A DNA stretch of 50,903 bases from CAZZNQ01 sp964655775. GTDB lineage: Bacteria; Planctomycetota; Brocadiia; SM23-32. A program made the position numbers and the translations under genes. This document shows positions 44,689 to 50,903 of this stretch, piece after piece. The notes under the pieces were generated by a model. The model had not been told where the DNA came from. It saw nothing but the letters and a program-made list of their open reading frames with translations, and did not search any database. Within the stretch, counting starts at the first letter, position 1. The number at the start of each line of letters is the position of its first letter. The stretch covers positions 1-50,903 of the forward strand of contig CAZZNQ010000019.1 in assembly GCA_964655775.1 (NCBI GenBank), given 5' to 3'.

Positions 44689-46454
44689 CGTTCGATCGCC
44701 GCCTTCTGCCGGATGATTGCCGCGATCTCGCCTGGGTCGAACTTGGGCCGCCGATCGTAGGTCATCAGGCCGTTCCTCTCCTGCTCCACGTCGGTGAGCT
44801 GGGTGTAGCAGAACCCCGCCACGCCCGGGTTGCCCAGAAGCGCCGCCACCAGCCCCCGGAAGCGGGCCATGAACTCCTCCCGGGATCGCGGGTTCTTGCC
44901 GTAACCCCAGCCCTCCGGGGCGCCCTCCTCCCAACCGATGCCGCCGAACTCGCTGACGAAGTAGGGCCGCCGGCCGTCGTAAGGAAGCTGGTTCTCGCAG
45001 TTGGTAAACGGGTTCTCGCCTCCGCCCTGCGCCAGCAAATCGAACCCCCGACGGAACGTCTCGACATCCTGCTGGTAGGTGTGGCAATCCCAGATGTCGG
45101 TCTCGTAATGGAAGTAGCCCGACGCGTCGATAACGGGTCGCGACGGGTCCGCCGCGCGCGTCTGCTCGTAAAGCTGCCGGGTGGTCCACTCACCGTACGC
45201 GCCCGTCTCCGCGGAGCGACTCTCGTTCAGCGGACACCACCCCACGATGCTTGGGTGGCTCCTGTCCCGGTCCAGTGCCTCCAGCCACTGTCGCGTAAGC
45301 GCGTGGCAATATCCGGGGCTGTCGAAACCGTGAGCCCAGTCCGCGTACTCTCCGAAGACGAGATATCCCTTCCGGTCGCAGAGGTGCAGAAACGCCGGCT
45401 CAAAGACCTTCTCGTGCAGTCGCGCGCCGTTGAAGCCGAACGCCATCGATGCGTCGATGTCGCCCTCCAGGTCCGCCACCGACGGCGCCGTGTAGATGCC
45501 ATCGGGGTAGAATCCCTGGTCCAGCACCGTCCGCAGGAAGATCGTCTCGCCATTCAGCCGGAACTCCTTCCCTGCCGTTTCGAAGGACCTCAGCCCGGCA
45601 TAGGTCGTTACTCGGTCGCGGCCCGAAGGTCCGTCCAGTTCGACCTCGACCCCGTACAGAAACGGGTCCCTCGGCGACCACGCCCGTGCCTCCTGCAGAC
45701 GCAGATCGGCGAACCGGTAGCACGGTCCGTGGCCCTCAAACTCCGCCGCGCCCACGGTTTCGCCGTCGGCCCGGGCCGTCACACGGCAGAGGAACGACCC
45801 GCTGCCCGCGACACGCGCGCCCACAATGAACGAGCGCCCCTGAAGGTTCGGCGTGACGTGCACGTTCTCGACCCACACCTCCGGCACCGCCTCCAGCCAC
45901 ACCGTCTGCCAGATGCCCGTCGTGCGCGCGTAGTAGCACCCGTGCGACGCGTAGCTCCGGCTCTGCTTGCCGGCAGGGATGCTCTCGGTCCGTATCGGAT
46001 CCACGGCGCGGATCACCAGCTCGTCGCTCCCGTCGCCGCACAGCCGGTCCGTAAGATCCACGCTGAACGGCGTGTACCCGCCCTCGTGGTCACCCATGCG
46101 GTGACCGTTCAGCCAGACCGTCGAACGGTAATCGCACGCGCCCACGTGCAGCAGCACCCTCCGCCCCTGCCAGCGCTCCGGCACATCTATCAGCCTTCGG
46201 TACCACACCGAGTTCAGGAAATCCCGGTCCTCGATGCCCGACAGCCTACTCTCGGGGCAGAACGGCACCAGGATCTCCCCGCTCAGCCCGCGCCCCGACG
46301 CGTATCCCCGCGCCTCGCCGGACGCCGCGCGGTCGATCTCGGACTCCCAGACGCCGTTCAGGTTTAGCCACCAGTCGTCTTCTCTCCGCATATCCGGCCG
46401 CGGATGCTCCGGTCTGGGCGGTTCGCGCACTCCGGCGTCTCCTTGTCGCTTCAC
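44685..46454 (-). CDS. Glycoside hydrolase family 2 enzyme
   Basis: A 589-residue GH2 protein. The sugar-binding domain (WWLNLNGVWESEID, FLNSVWYRRLIDVPERW, RVLLHVGACDYRSTVWLNG, HEGGYTPFSVDLTD) leads to an immunoglobulin-like domain and a TIM barrel. The predicted acid/base is the Glu in GWCPLNES near residue 410; the nucleophile is the Glu in YFVSEFGGIGW near 499. GH2 covers beta-galactosidase, -glucuronidase and -mannosidase; the specificity is not readable. The GTG start at 46454 keeps the family's PRPEHPRPDM lead-in. No signal peptide is evident, while its coupled neighbour is a lipoprotein. A promoter lies 21 bases upstream. Confidence 0.9.
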   Translation of the reverse strand: MKRQGDAGVREPPRPEHPRPDMRREDDWWLNLNGVWESEIDRAASGEARGYASGRGLSGEILVPFCPESRLSGIEDRDFLNSVWYRRLIDVPERWQGRRVLLHVGACDYRSTVWLNGHRMGDHEGGYTPFSVDLTDRLCGDGSDELVIRAVDPIRTESIPAGKQSRSYASHGCYYARTTGIWQTVWLEAVPEVWVENVHVTPNLQGRSFIVGARVAGSGSFLCRVTARADGETVGAAEFEGHGPCYRFADLRLQEARAWSPRDPFLYGVEVELDGPSGRDRVTTYAGLRSFETAGKEFRLNGETIFLRTVLDQGFYPDGIYTAPSVADLEGDIDASMAFGFNGARLHEKVFEPAFLHLCDRKGYLVFGEYADWAHGFDSPGYCHALTRQWLEALDRDRSHPSIVGWCPLNESRSAETGAYGEWTTRQLYEQTRAADPSRPVIDASGYFHYETDIWDCHTYQQDVETFRRGFDLLAQGGGENPFTNCENQLPYDGRRPYFVSEFGGIGWEEGAPEGWGYGKNPRSREEFMARFRGLVAALLGNPGVAGFCYTQLTDVEQERNGLMTYDRRPKFDPGEIAAIIRQKAAIER

Positions 46455-46474
46455 AGGTCTCGGGTCAGCGGGCC

Positions 46475-46504
46475 ACTGTACGGCACGCGATCCCGATATG
46501 TCAA
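46475..46504 (-). promoter_or_regulatory. Predicted promoter for the GH2 operon
   Basis: On the minus strand TTGACA (46504-46499), an 18-base spacer and TACAGT (46480-46475). It would give a very short leader before the GTG start. Confidence 0.55.
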
Positions 46505-46533
46505 CGCGGCCCTTCGCGGCCTGGCGCCGCGCC

Positions 46534-46563
46534 TTGACAGAATCGCCGTCGTTGGGCTATAAA
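46534..46563 (+). promoter_or_regulatory. Predicted strong promoter for tRNA-Lys
   Basis: TTGACA (46534-46539), an 18-base spacer and TATAAA (46558-46563), 35 bases before the tRNA 5' end. It is back to back with the GH2 promoter. Confidence 0.65.
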
Positions 46564-46598
46564 TAAGACTTCTGTTTGGCGCAACACATCGCCACAAC

Positions 46599-46674
46599 AC
46601 CCCCTTAGCTCAGCCGGCAGAGCAACGGATTCTTAATCCGTGGGTCCGGAGTTCGAATCTCCGAGGGGGTACCA
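46599..46674 (+). tRNA. tRNA-Lys (CTT)
   Basis: A 76-base cloverleaf. Acceptor ACCCCCT pairs perfectly with AGGGGGT. The D arm is TAGCTCAGCCGGCAGAGC. The anticodon stem ACGGA/TCCGT encloses TTCTTAA, giving anticodon CTT. The T loop is TTCGAAT. CCA is encoded. Confidence 0.97.
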
Positions 46675-46682
46675 GCCATATC

Positions 46683-46719
46683 ACGGCGCGGGGCCACGCA
46701 CTCCCCCGCGCCGTTTTTT
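46683..46719 (+). terminator. Strong terminator of tRNA-Lys
   Basis: An 11-bp stem without mismatches (46683-46693 with 46704-46714), a 10-base loop and a run of six T at 46714-46719. Confidence 0.88.
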
Positions 46720-47147
46720 CGTTTCGGTGTCTGCCTCCGCGTTTTCACATTCGCTCATTCTCGCCCGAGGACGGATGCCGTAACGCACTTCGCGACAAGT
46801 TCTTCTGACGGAATGGGTTCGTTTCGCAATCGGGGCCGTCTGCCCCTTCACCTCGCCCGAACATGCCAGCCGAACCCCCGGCGGAGACGAGGGTGTCCAC
46901 CGGACGCGGCCCGGCCGCAGGACGGTCGCACGGTGGGCAGGACCGCGTCCGCACCCGGCCCTCCGTGGGACAACGGCGGACTGTCGGTGTCCGCCTCGGT
47001 CGCCTCCGGGCCACCCGACGGCCGGCCCGTGGCCGGCGTAGGACGGCGTTCTGTCGGACCTGCTCATCACCATTGCGTCGTGTCCTCCAACCGTTCCGTG
47101 GTCCACGCCGAGCCGCTGTCTGCTTTGCGCCTGCGAGGCTTGTCTGT

Positions 47148-47188
47148 GAGATGGGCGCCTTTTGCCTCCCGAACACGGCGCCCGTCTC
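47148..47188. repeat. 12-bp inverted repeat in non-coding DNA
   Basis: GAGATGGGCGCC (47148-47159) and GGCGCCCGTCTC (47177-47188) pair with one G-T position across a 17-base loop. No T-run follows. Confidence 0.5.
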
Positions 47189-47307
47189 ATGTGCGTGGAT
47201 GGTGCGGTCGGTCCTCTGTGGCCCAACGCGATGGGCACCGCTTCTGCTTCCGCATCATCCAGGTCCTAAGGTATAGTACCCGTCTTTCCGAAACGTGTGT
47301 CCGCTAT

Positions 47308-47359
47308 GGACCCTCATGTCCCCCCATGGGTCCCCGTGGGCGCTCGAAAGAGCGACATG
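47308..47359. repeat. Clustered hairpins, candidate structured RNA
   Basis: GGACC (47308-47312) pairs with GGTCC (47329-47333), with inner CATG/CATG (47315-47318 and 47325-47328). CGCTC-GAAA-GAGCG (47341-47354) forms a GNRA-capped stem. CATGTC (47315-47320) can instead pair with GACATG (47354-47359), enclosing the rest. The pairings compete, so a switch or a decayed element are both possible. Confidence 0.4.
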
Positions 47360-47394
47360 GAACCGCAGATGCCGTTGCCGTACCGTTGGATTTG

Positions 47395-47434
47395 AATCTG
47401 CGTCCGGCTTCAGCCGGCGTCCGCGTAATCTGCG
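47395..47434. repeat. Paired AATCTGCG element around a palindrome
   Basis: AATCTGCG at 47395-47402 and again at 47427-47434. Between them lies CCGGCT-TC-AGCCGG (47404-47417), a perfect 6-bp inverted repeat. It looks like an intergenic repeat unit. Confidence 0.45.
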
Positions 47435-47590
47435 GATAACTGCCGTTGTCGTCGGGAGCTGGCGTGGGCAGCTCGGCGGATCCCGTCTTGACGGCGGGCC
47501 TTTGCAGCGCATAATGGGGGTTGGATCGGGCGGATTTCGGCGTTTTCTCGGATTTCTGCGATTTTTTGGCCAAGAAACCGGCCCGTTTTT

Positions 47591-47610
47591 ACGTCTAATA
47601 GGGTAGACGT
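47591..47610. promoter_or_regulatory. Inverted repeat upstream of the 47650 gene, possible operator
   Basis: ACGTCTA and TAGACGT separated by six bases, immediately before GGAGAGG and 40 bases before the ATG. The position suits an operator or leader hairpin. Confidence 0.35.
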
Positions 47611-47649
47611 TACGGAGAGGTGTTTGTTTCGCGAACCCGTGACCAGACC

Positions 47650-48306
47650 ATGAATAAGAGGGTGAAGGGCGCATTGGGGTGCTTGGTTGCCGTCGGCATC
47701 GCCTATGTGGCACTGCTGGTGATCCCGCCTGTTGACGAGACGGGCTACTGCAGGCTATGCGGCGCAAGCATGGTGCGGTGCGACTGGCACGGGCACAGGT
47801 TCGGCTTGCGGGCATACCCCAATGACCTGTCCAAGGTGCTGTCGCCACTCGTGCATGCCGACGGAAGCGCGCACGAGATGGTTGTAGAGAGGCGGGTGAG
47901 ACAGTGGGATCCAAAGTACCAGTTGGCCCGGCTACGCCATCACGGTCACGGGCCAGGGGTAGCGGACAGGATGGCGATGTGGGGCGGATCAGCCATCGCA
48001 CGCGTTGCCAGAGGGTGTCCCTGTCTGGCAGTGGCCGCCGCGTGCAAGGCCCTCTCGCCAACCACATCGGATGAGCAACGCAGGGCGATCATCGAAGCAT
48101 TGAGGAGCAGTGAGCTTGAGTGCCATAGACGAGCGCAGGGGGCAGGCGGCTACGTGCTTGAGCCCGCCATGGCACGGGTGCTCGGACTGTCCGCAACACG
48201 GGAAGGCGATGCCGACCAAGGGCCGGCGAGGGCAAAGGATGGAGGTAGCGACGACGGACGACAACCTACACGGCAGCAGGCGGTACCAGGACAAAGAGGC
48301 GAATGA
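47650..48306 (+). CDS. Membrane-anchored protein of unknown function
   Basis: About 218 residues with one N-terminal membrane segment (ALGCLVAVGIAYVALLVIP). Then comes a CxxC pair (YCRLCGASMVRCDWHGHRFG) that could bind metal or heme-like groups. A helical part follows (GVADRMAMWGGSAIARVARG, SDEQRRAIIEALRSSELECH). The last 45 residues are polar and of low complexity (DQGPARAKDGGSDDGRQPTR) and may be an extension read past an original stop or frameshift. No family recognised. The GGAGAGG site lies 29 bases before the ATG, so the start is uncertain. Confidence 0.45.
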   Translation: MNKRVKGALGCLVAVGIAYVALLVIPPVDETGYCRLCGASMVRCDWHGHRFGLRAYPNDLSKVLSPLVHADGSAHEMVVERRVRQWDPKYQLARLRHHGHGPGVADRMAMWGGSAIARVARGCPCLAVAAACKALSPTTSDEQRRAIIEALRSSELECHRRAQGAGGYVLEPAMARVLGLSATREGDADQGPARAKDGGSDDGRQPTRQQAVPGQRGE

Positions 48307-48516
48307 ACCAACGTGGCTCCACGGCGCGGAGAGACCGATGTACGTCGCGTGCGATCCACTTGACCGCCAGACAAAGGGGGCTCACGAGGACGGCGCGTTC
48401 TCCTACCGTGTCTGCGACGCCGCCGGACGCCGCACGCGGATGCAGGATGACTGGCGTCCTCGTTGTCGGGGTGCGATGCAGCTCGTTCGTTCTGGTTTGC
48501 GTCGGGAGGTAGTGGC

Positions 48517-48957
48517 ATGTTCAGGAAGATCCTGGTTGCGGCGGCAGCGATTGTTGCTATCCTCTTTCTTGCGTGTCTGCTCTGGCCGGCGCGCGAGGTA
48601 AGCACAGTGCAGAGCTCCCAGTCGGTGGTGCGGAGAGACATTTCTTTATACTCGGCTGCAGTCAGCTGGTACATGCACGAGAACGGCGGCATCCTGCCGG
48701 CCCCGTCGCGAACGGAGCGACAGGATGTCGGAGAGGTGCGTGCTCTTTTCGATGAGGAGCTGCTGGACGAGATGCCGGTGCCAATCCTGGATCCGTGGGG
48801 CAACGCCTACCGCCTCTACCTCGATGTGGACGGTGACGGAAGCGTCACTGTGGGGCCGCGAAGGGTGAAGGCACGCCTCTACATGTACTCCGTTGGGCCC
48901 AACGGCGTGGACGATTTCGGCCAGGGCGATGACATAGGGTATAGCCACGATCTGTAG
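48517..48957 (+). CDS. GspG-like pseudopilin-type protein
   Basis: A 146-residue protein with an N-terminal membrane helix (ILVAAAAIVAILFLACLLW). The C-terminus carries the type II secretion GspG signature: PVPILDPWGNAYRLY, then YMYSVGPNGVDDFGQGDDIG, the Asp-rich calcium-binding end. It lacks the pilin cleavage motif with Glu at position 5, so it is pseudopilin-like rather than a processed major pseudopilin. GGGAGG precedes the ATG at good spacing. There are no other secretion genes nearby. A loosely related, stand-alone envelope protein is the safest reading. Confidence 0.65.
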   Translation: MFRKILVAAAAIVAILFLACLLWPAREVSTVQSSQSVVRRDISLYSAAVSWYMHENGGILPAPSRTERQDVGEVRALFDEELLDEMPVPILDPWGNAYRLYLDVDGDGSVTVGPRRVKARLYMYSVGPNGVDDFGQGDDIGYSHDL

Positions 48958-49084
48958 TCCCGGACGCCGAACGGAGCAGACCTGGAGTCGCCGGTCCACC
49001 CGCCGGCTGGACCTGTGTGGCACCCGTTCAGATAGGTGGTCGATTGGCAAGATGAACGGCCGGACGCATAGGCCAGGAGGTGTG

Positions 49085-50074
49085 ATGATGCCCCGTCGTA
49101 AGCTACGGGTAGTTGGAGCCGCGCTATGGATTCTGGCCAACGCTTGTCTGTGGTTCACAGCGGCGCTGACGGTCGGCAGCATCTGGCGCATGTACTGTGC
49201 GGACTACGGATTCAGCCTGCCGAGGAACAGTGCCTACCTGATGGTGGCTACAGTGTTCGCGTCGGCCGGCGGATTGTGCGCCTGGTGGGCTGTCTCCTCG
49301 CGGCGAGGGAGGCGCATAGGCCTTGCCGTGTGCATTGTCCTGTCAATCGTGGGCCTTGGGTCCTCGGTAGAGGTAGGCGTGTACAAGTTGGATCACGTGT
49401 CAGCATGGATGGTGGACTGGGACCTGTCGAAAATGATAGCAATGGACCCGTGGCTCGACGCCGAGTTGAGAGAGGTCCCGGTCAGCGCGACAGCTACATC
49501 AGAGTCTGTGCTTGCCGGTTCGATCATGCTTGCCTTGCCTGAGGAGCTCAGTCTGTCCAATGTCCCGGTCGGGGCGGATTTGGCGAAACTGGAGTTGACC
49601 GACGCGAAGGGGCGGACCACATCGGTCTGGGTTTCTGCCGGGCCTGCGGTGCGCGAACCGTTGAAGGTGTTCGAAGATCCGGAATTCAAGGCATTGCCCT
49701 GCGCCGATGCTGGCTCCGTCGAGGCGGCATCGGAGTTCAAGACCGTGCTTGAAATGTTTGCGGCTGCTATGCGTGCGAGGCCGCAAGACATGAAGGGCCT
49801 CTTCTGCCTCCTGGGTGTTGGCAGGCGGCGGATGAAGCTGCTTCTCTGCCTCAAGTACGGTTGCCAGATCAGTCCCGGACTGCTCGACGCCCCAGAATTG
49901 GTTGCGTTCCTCGGAGAGGATGTAAGCTATGAGCAGACGCTCGGAGCGTATCTGTTCGACAAGGAGGATGCCTGGCGAGGCTACGTGGTGATGCGTTACC
50001 CGGAAGGAATGAGCGTCGCCGAAGCCGAGGCCCTGCTGACAAGGATGCTCTCGGGGAGTCGCTTTGTCGAGTGA
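49085..50074 (+). CDS. Membrane protein of unknown function
   Basis: About 329 residues. Three hydrophobic segments lie in the first 110 residues (VVGAALWILANACLWFTAAL; YLMVATVFASAGGLCAWWAV; RIGLAVCIVLSIVGLGSSV). A soluble C-terminal part of about 210 residues follows (LAGSIMLALPEELSLSNVPV, FKTVLEMFAAAMRARPQDM, EGMSVAEAEALLTRMLSGSR). No motif known to me. AGGAGG at 49075-49080 supports the ATG at 49085 over an upstream ATG at 49052. It may form a unit with the GspG-like gene 127 bases upstream. Confidence 0.6.
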   Translation: MMPRRKLRVVGAALWILANACLWFTAALTVGSIWRMYCADYGFSLPRNSAYLMVATVFASAGGLCAWWAVSSRRGRRIGLAVCIVLSIVGLGSSVEVGVYKLDHVSAWMVDWDLSKMIAMDPWLDAELREVPVSATATSESVLAGSIMLALPEELSLSNVPVGADLAKLELTDAKGRTTSVWVSAGPAVREPLKVFEDPEFKALPCADAGSVEAASEFKTVLEMFAAAMRARPQDMKGLFCLLGVGRRRMKLLLCLKYGCQISPGLLDAPELVAFLGEDVSYEQTLGAYLFDKEDAWRGYVVMRYPEGMSVAEAEALLTRMLSGSRFVE

Positions 50075-50287
50075 GTACCGGCTGGTTCAGTTCCGGAAGG
50101 CGTCCGGGTGGTGTAGACGCGATAGGCACGCCGAAGGAGATACAGGTGGAAGGCAGTAAGCAGGAACAGGAGGCCAGGAGAGCCGGCCCGCCGGTGGCCA
50201 GCGCCGCAGTCGTAGCCACGAAGTTCAGGGACGGCGGGCACGCGGAACCGGAGGGCACTGGCGATGTCACGGTTTGAGGTGAATGGA

Positions 50288-50903
50288 ATGACGCCAAGAC
50301 GCCGGCGTCGGATGACAGTGGCTACCGTAGTGCTCGCGGTCTGCTTGTGCCATCTCGCGCGGGGCGGACAACCGGTCGGTGACGACGCGCTGGATCCGGG
50401 CGGCACACCCATCATTGTGACCGTGACCGACCGCGACACGGGCGAACCCGTCCCGGACTTCCGTTACTGTTACCGCGTGGATGCGCCGGGCCTCGCGCGT
50501 GGCCGCGGCTGGACCGAGTGGAGCCGGCCCACCTCGCCGACGGGCGAGTTTGTCGTGGAGGGTCCCCCTTCGTGCGTGGTTGTCCTCTCCGTCCATGCGG
50601 CAGGCTACATCCAGGAACCCATGGATGAAGTGAGGGCATACGACGTTATGCCGCCGCGGGAACAGGCCCCGAATCCTGTTGGTTGGCCACCTGCAATCCC
50701 GTGGGCACCCTTGGGCACGTCCGACCAAGTGAATGCGCCGACGCCAGATTTCCCCTTCGGCAGCACCCAGGATCGGCGAATCTCAGTGACTCTGGAACGC
50801 GGCCTGGTGCTGACGGGCACGGTGCGGGACGAGCAGACGGGCCTGCCAATCCCCGACGCCGGGGTCGCACCAGTGGTTTTCGTCAACCCCGTATTCATGG
50901 GTG
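50288..50903 (+). CDS. Exported protein with carboxypeptidase-regulatory-like domain (3' part outside window)
   Basis: 205 codons are present. A basic start (MTPRRRRRMTVATVVLAVCL) forms a signal peptide ending near residue 27. Then comes an Ig-like beta domain (IIVTVTDRDTGEPVPDFRY, SPTGEFVVEGPPSCVVVLSV, HAAGYIQEP) of the carboxypeptidase-regulatory-like type. A second repeat begins at VLTGTVRDEQTGLPIPDAGV. Such domains decorate many exported or surface proteins and have no reaction of their own. GAGG lies eight bases before the ATG. The protein continues beyond the window, so its main activity is unknown. Confidence 0.72.
   Translation, partial: MTPRRRRRMTVATVVLAVCLCHLARGGQPVGDDALDPGGTPIIVTVTDRDTGEPVPDFRYCYRVDAPGLARGRGWTEWSRPTSPTGEFVVEGPPSCVVVLSVHAAGYIQEPMDEVRAYDVMPPREQAPNPVGWPPAIPWAPLGTSDQVNAPTPDFPFGSTQDRRISVTLERGLVLTGTVRDEQTGLPIPDAGVAPVVFVNPVFMG

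Larger units (their letters stand above)
46720..47649. other. Gene-free, hairpin-rich region after tRNA-Lys
   Basis: About 930 bases with no credible gene. It contains a 12-bp hairpin (47148-47188), a cluster of overlapping inverted repeats (47308-47359), a paired AATCTGCG element around a palindrome (47395-47434) and a 7-bp inverted repeat (47591-47610) just upstream of the next gene. The GC-rich stretch 46850-47050 shows nothing I can name. Confidence 0.5.

Noticed and set aside
44689..45189. Upstream in-frame extension of the lipoprotein gene
   Set aside because: It lies inside the GH2 gene in another frame; the lipobox signal starts at 44688.
46599..46674. tRNA-Lys as an attachment site of an integrated element
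   Set aside because: No second copy of the tRNA 3' end and no integrase seen downstream within the window.
46813..47439. Overlapping open frames on both strands after tRNA-Lys
   Set aside because: Arg/Pro/Gly-rich, no ribosome sites, no recognisable domain, and they cross several inverted repeats.
48110..48803. Overlapping frames on both strands between the CxxC and GspG-like genes
   Set aside because: Composition unlike real proteins, and they overlap better-supported genes.
50071..50277. 68-codon frame starting at a GTG that overlaps the previous stop
   Set aside because: Hydrophilic low-complexity product, no ribosome site of its own, no family; the region is best read as intergenic.

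Overview
The window is GC-rich chromosomal DNA, almost fully coding, from a Gram-negative bacterium with an LPS-type outer membrane. The evidence is hldE/gmhA heptose genes, a RseP protease, TadG-like and type II secretion-like proteins, and lipobox or signal-peptide proteins. A GTP-type PEP carboxykinase, HD-GYP, FHA and SpoIIE-type signalling proteins, ThuA, GH2, a GH43/32-like hydrolase, a CehA-like lipoprotein and a polytopic SPFH protein together suggest the PVC superphylum, most likely a Planctomycetota-like lineage. That placement is an inference from gene content. No phage, insertion sequence, CRISPR array or rRNA was seen.

Layout. 1-5948 (minus strand): a PHP-type protein, an ABC-2 permease and three consecutive SPFH/HflK-HflC-like proteins, the last cut by the window edge. 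6184-12881 (plus): a likely operon hldE-gmhA-M50 protease-scpA-Trm112-metallophosphoesterase-yidC, covering LPS heptose synthesis, chromosome condensation and membrane insertion. 12907-13956 (minus): an HD-GYP protein. 14372-17836 (plus): exported HEAT-like protein, TadG/vWA protein and an unknown exported protein, facing a TPR protein (17849-18937, minus). 19151-21936: alaS, then tRNA-Phe with its own promoter and a hairpin terminator shared with convergent pckG (22051-23931, minus).

24289-30857 is a signalling block: FHA membrane protein and histidine kinase; convergent tsaC; then PAS-PP2C phosphatase, a MEMO-AMMECR1 fusion with an apparent signal peptide, and ThuA. 30926-32377 (minus) is a divergent dnaA with about 1 kb of gene-free sequence upstream. 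33421-34046 holds a small membrane protein and tRNA-Ala. 34360-39493 (minus) is ispG-dxr-rseP plus a glycoside hydrolase, behind a good sigma-70-type promoter. 39630-46454 (minus) holds a GH2 enzyme, a translationally coupled lipoprotein with a metal-site-defective PHP domain, purQ and araB. tRNA-Lys (46599-46674) ends at a strong terminator. It is followed by 930 bases of hairpin-rich non-coding DNA and a run of poorly recognisable envelope proteins (47650-50903).

Most notable points: the catalytically degenerate PHP lipoprotein coupled to GH2; the three-SPFH/ABC permease cluster; the exported MEMO-AMMECR1 fusion; a vWA domain with a long aromatic insertion directly after its MIDAS motif; a RseP with four PDZ repeats; and the structured non-coding DNA after tRNA-Lys. 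All functional statements come from reading motifs by eye; no database search was run.
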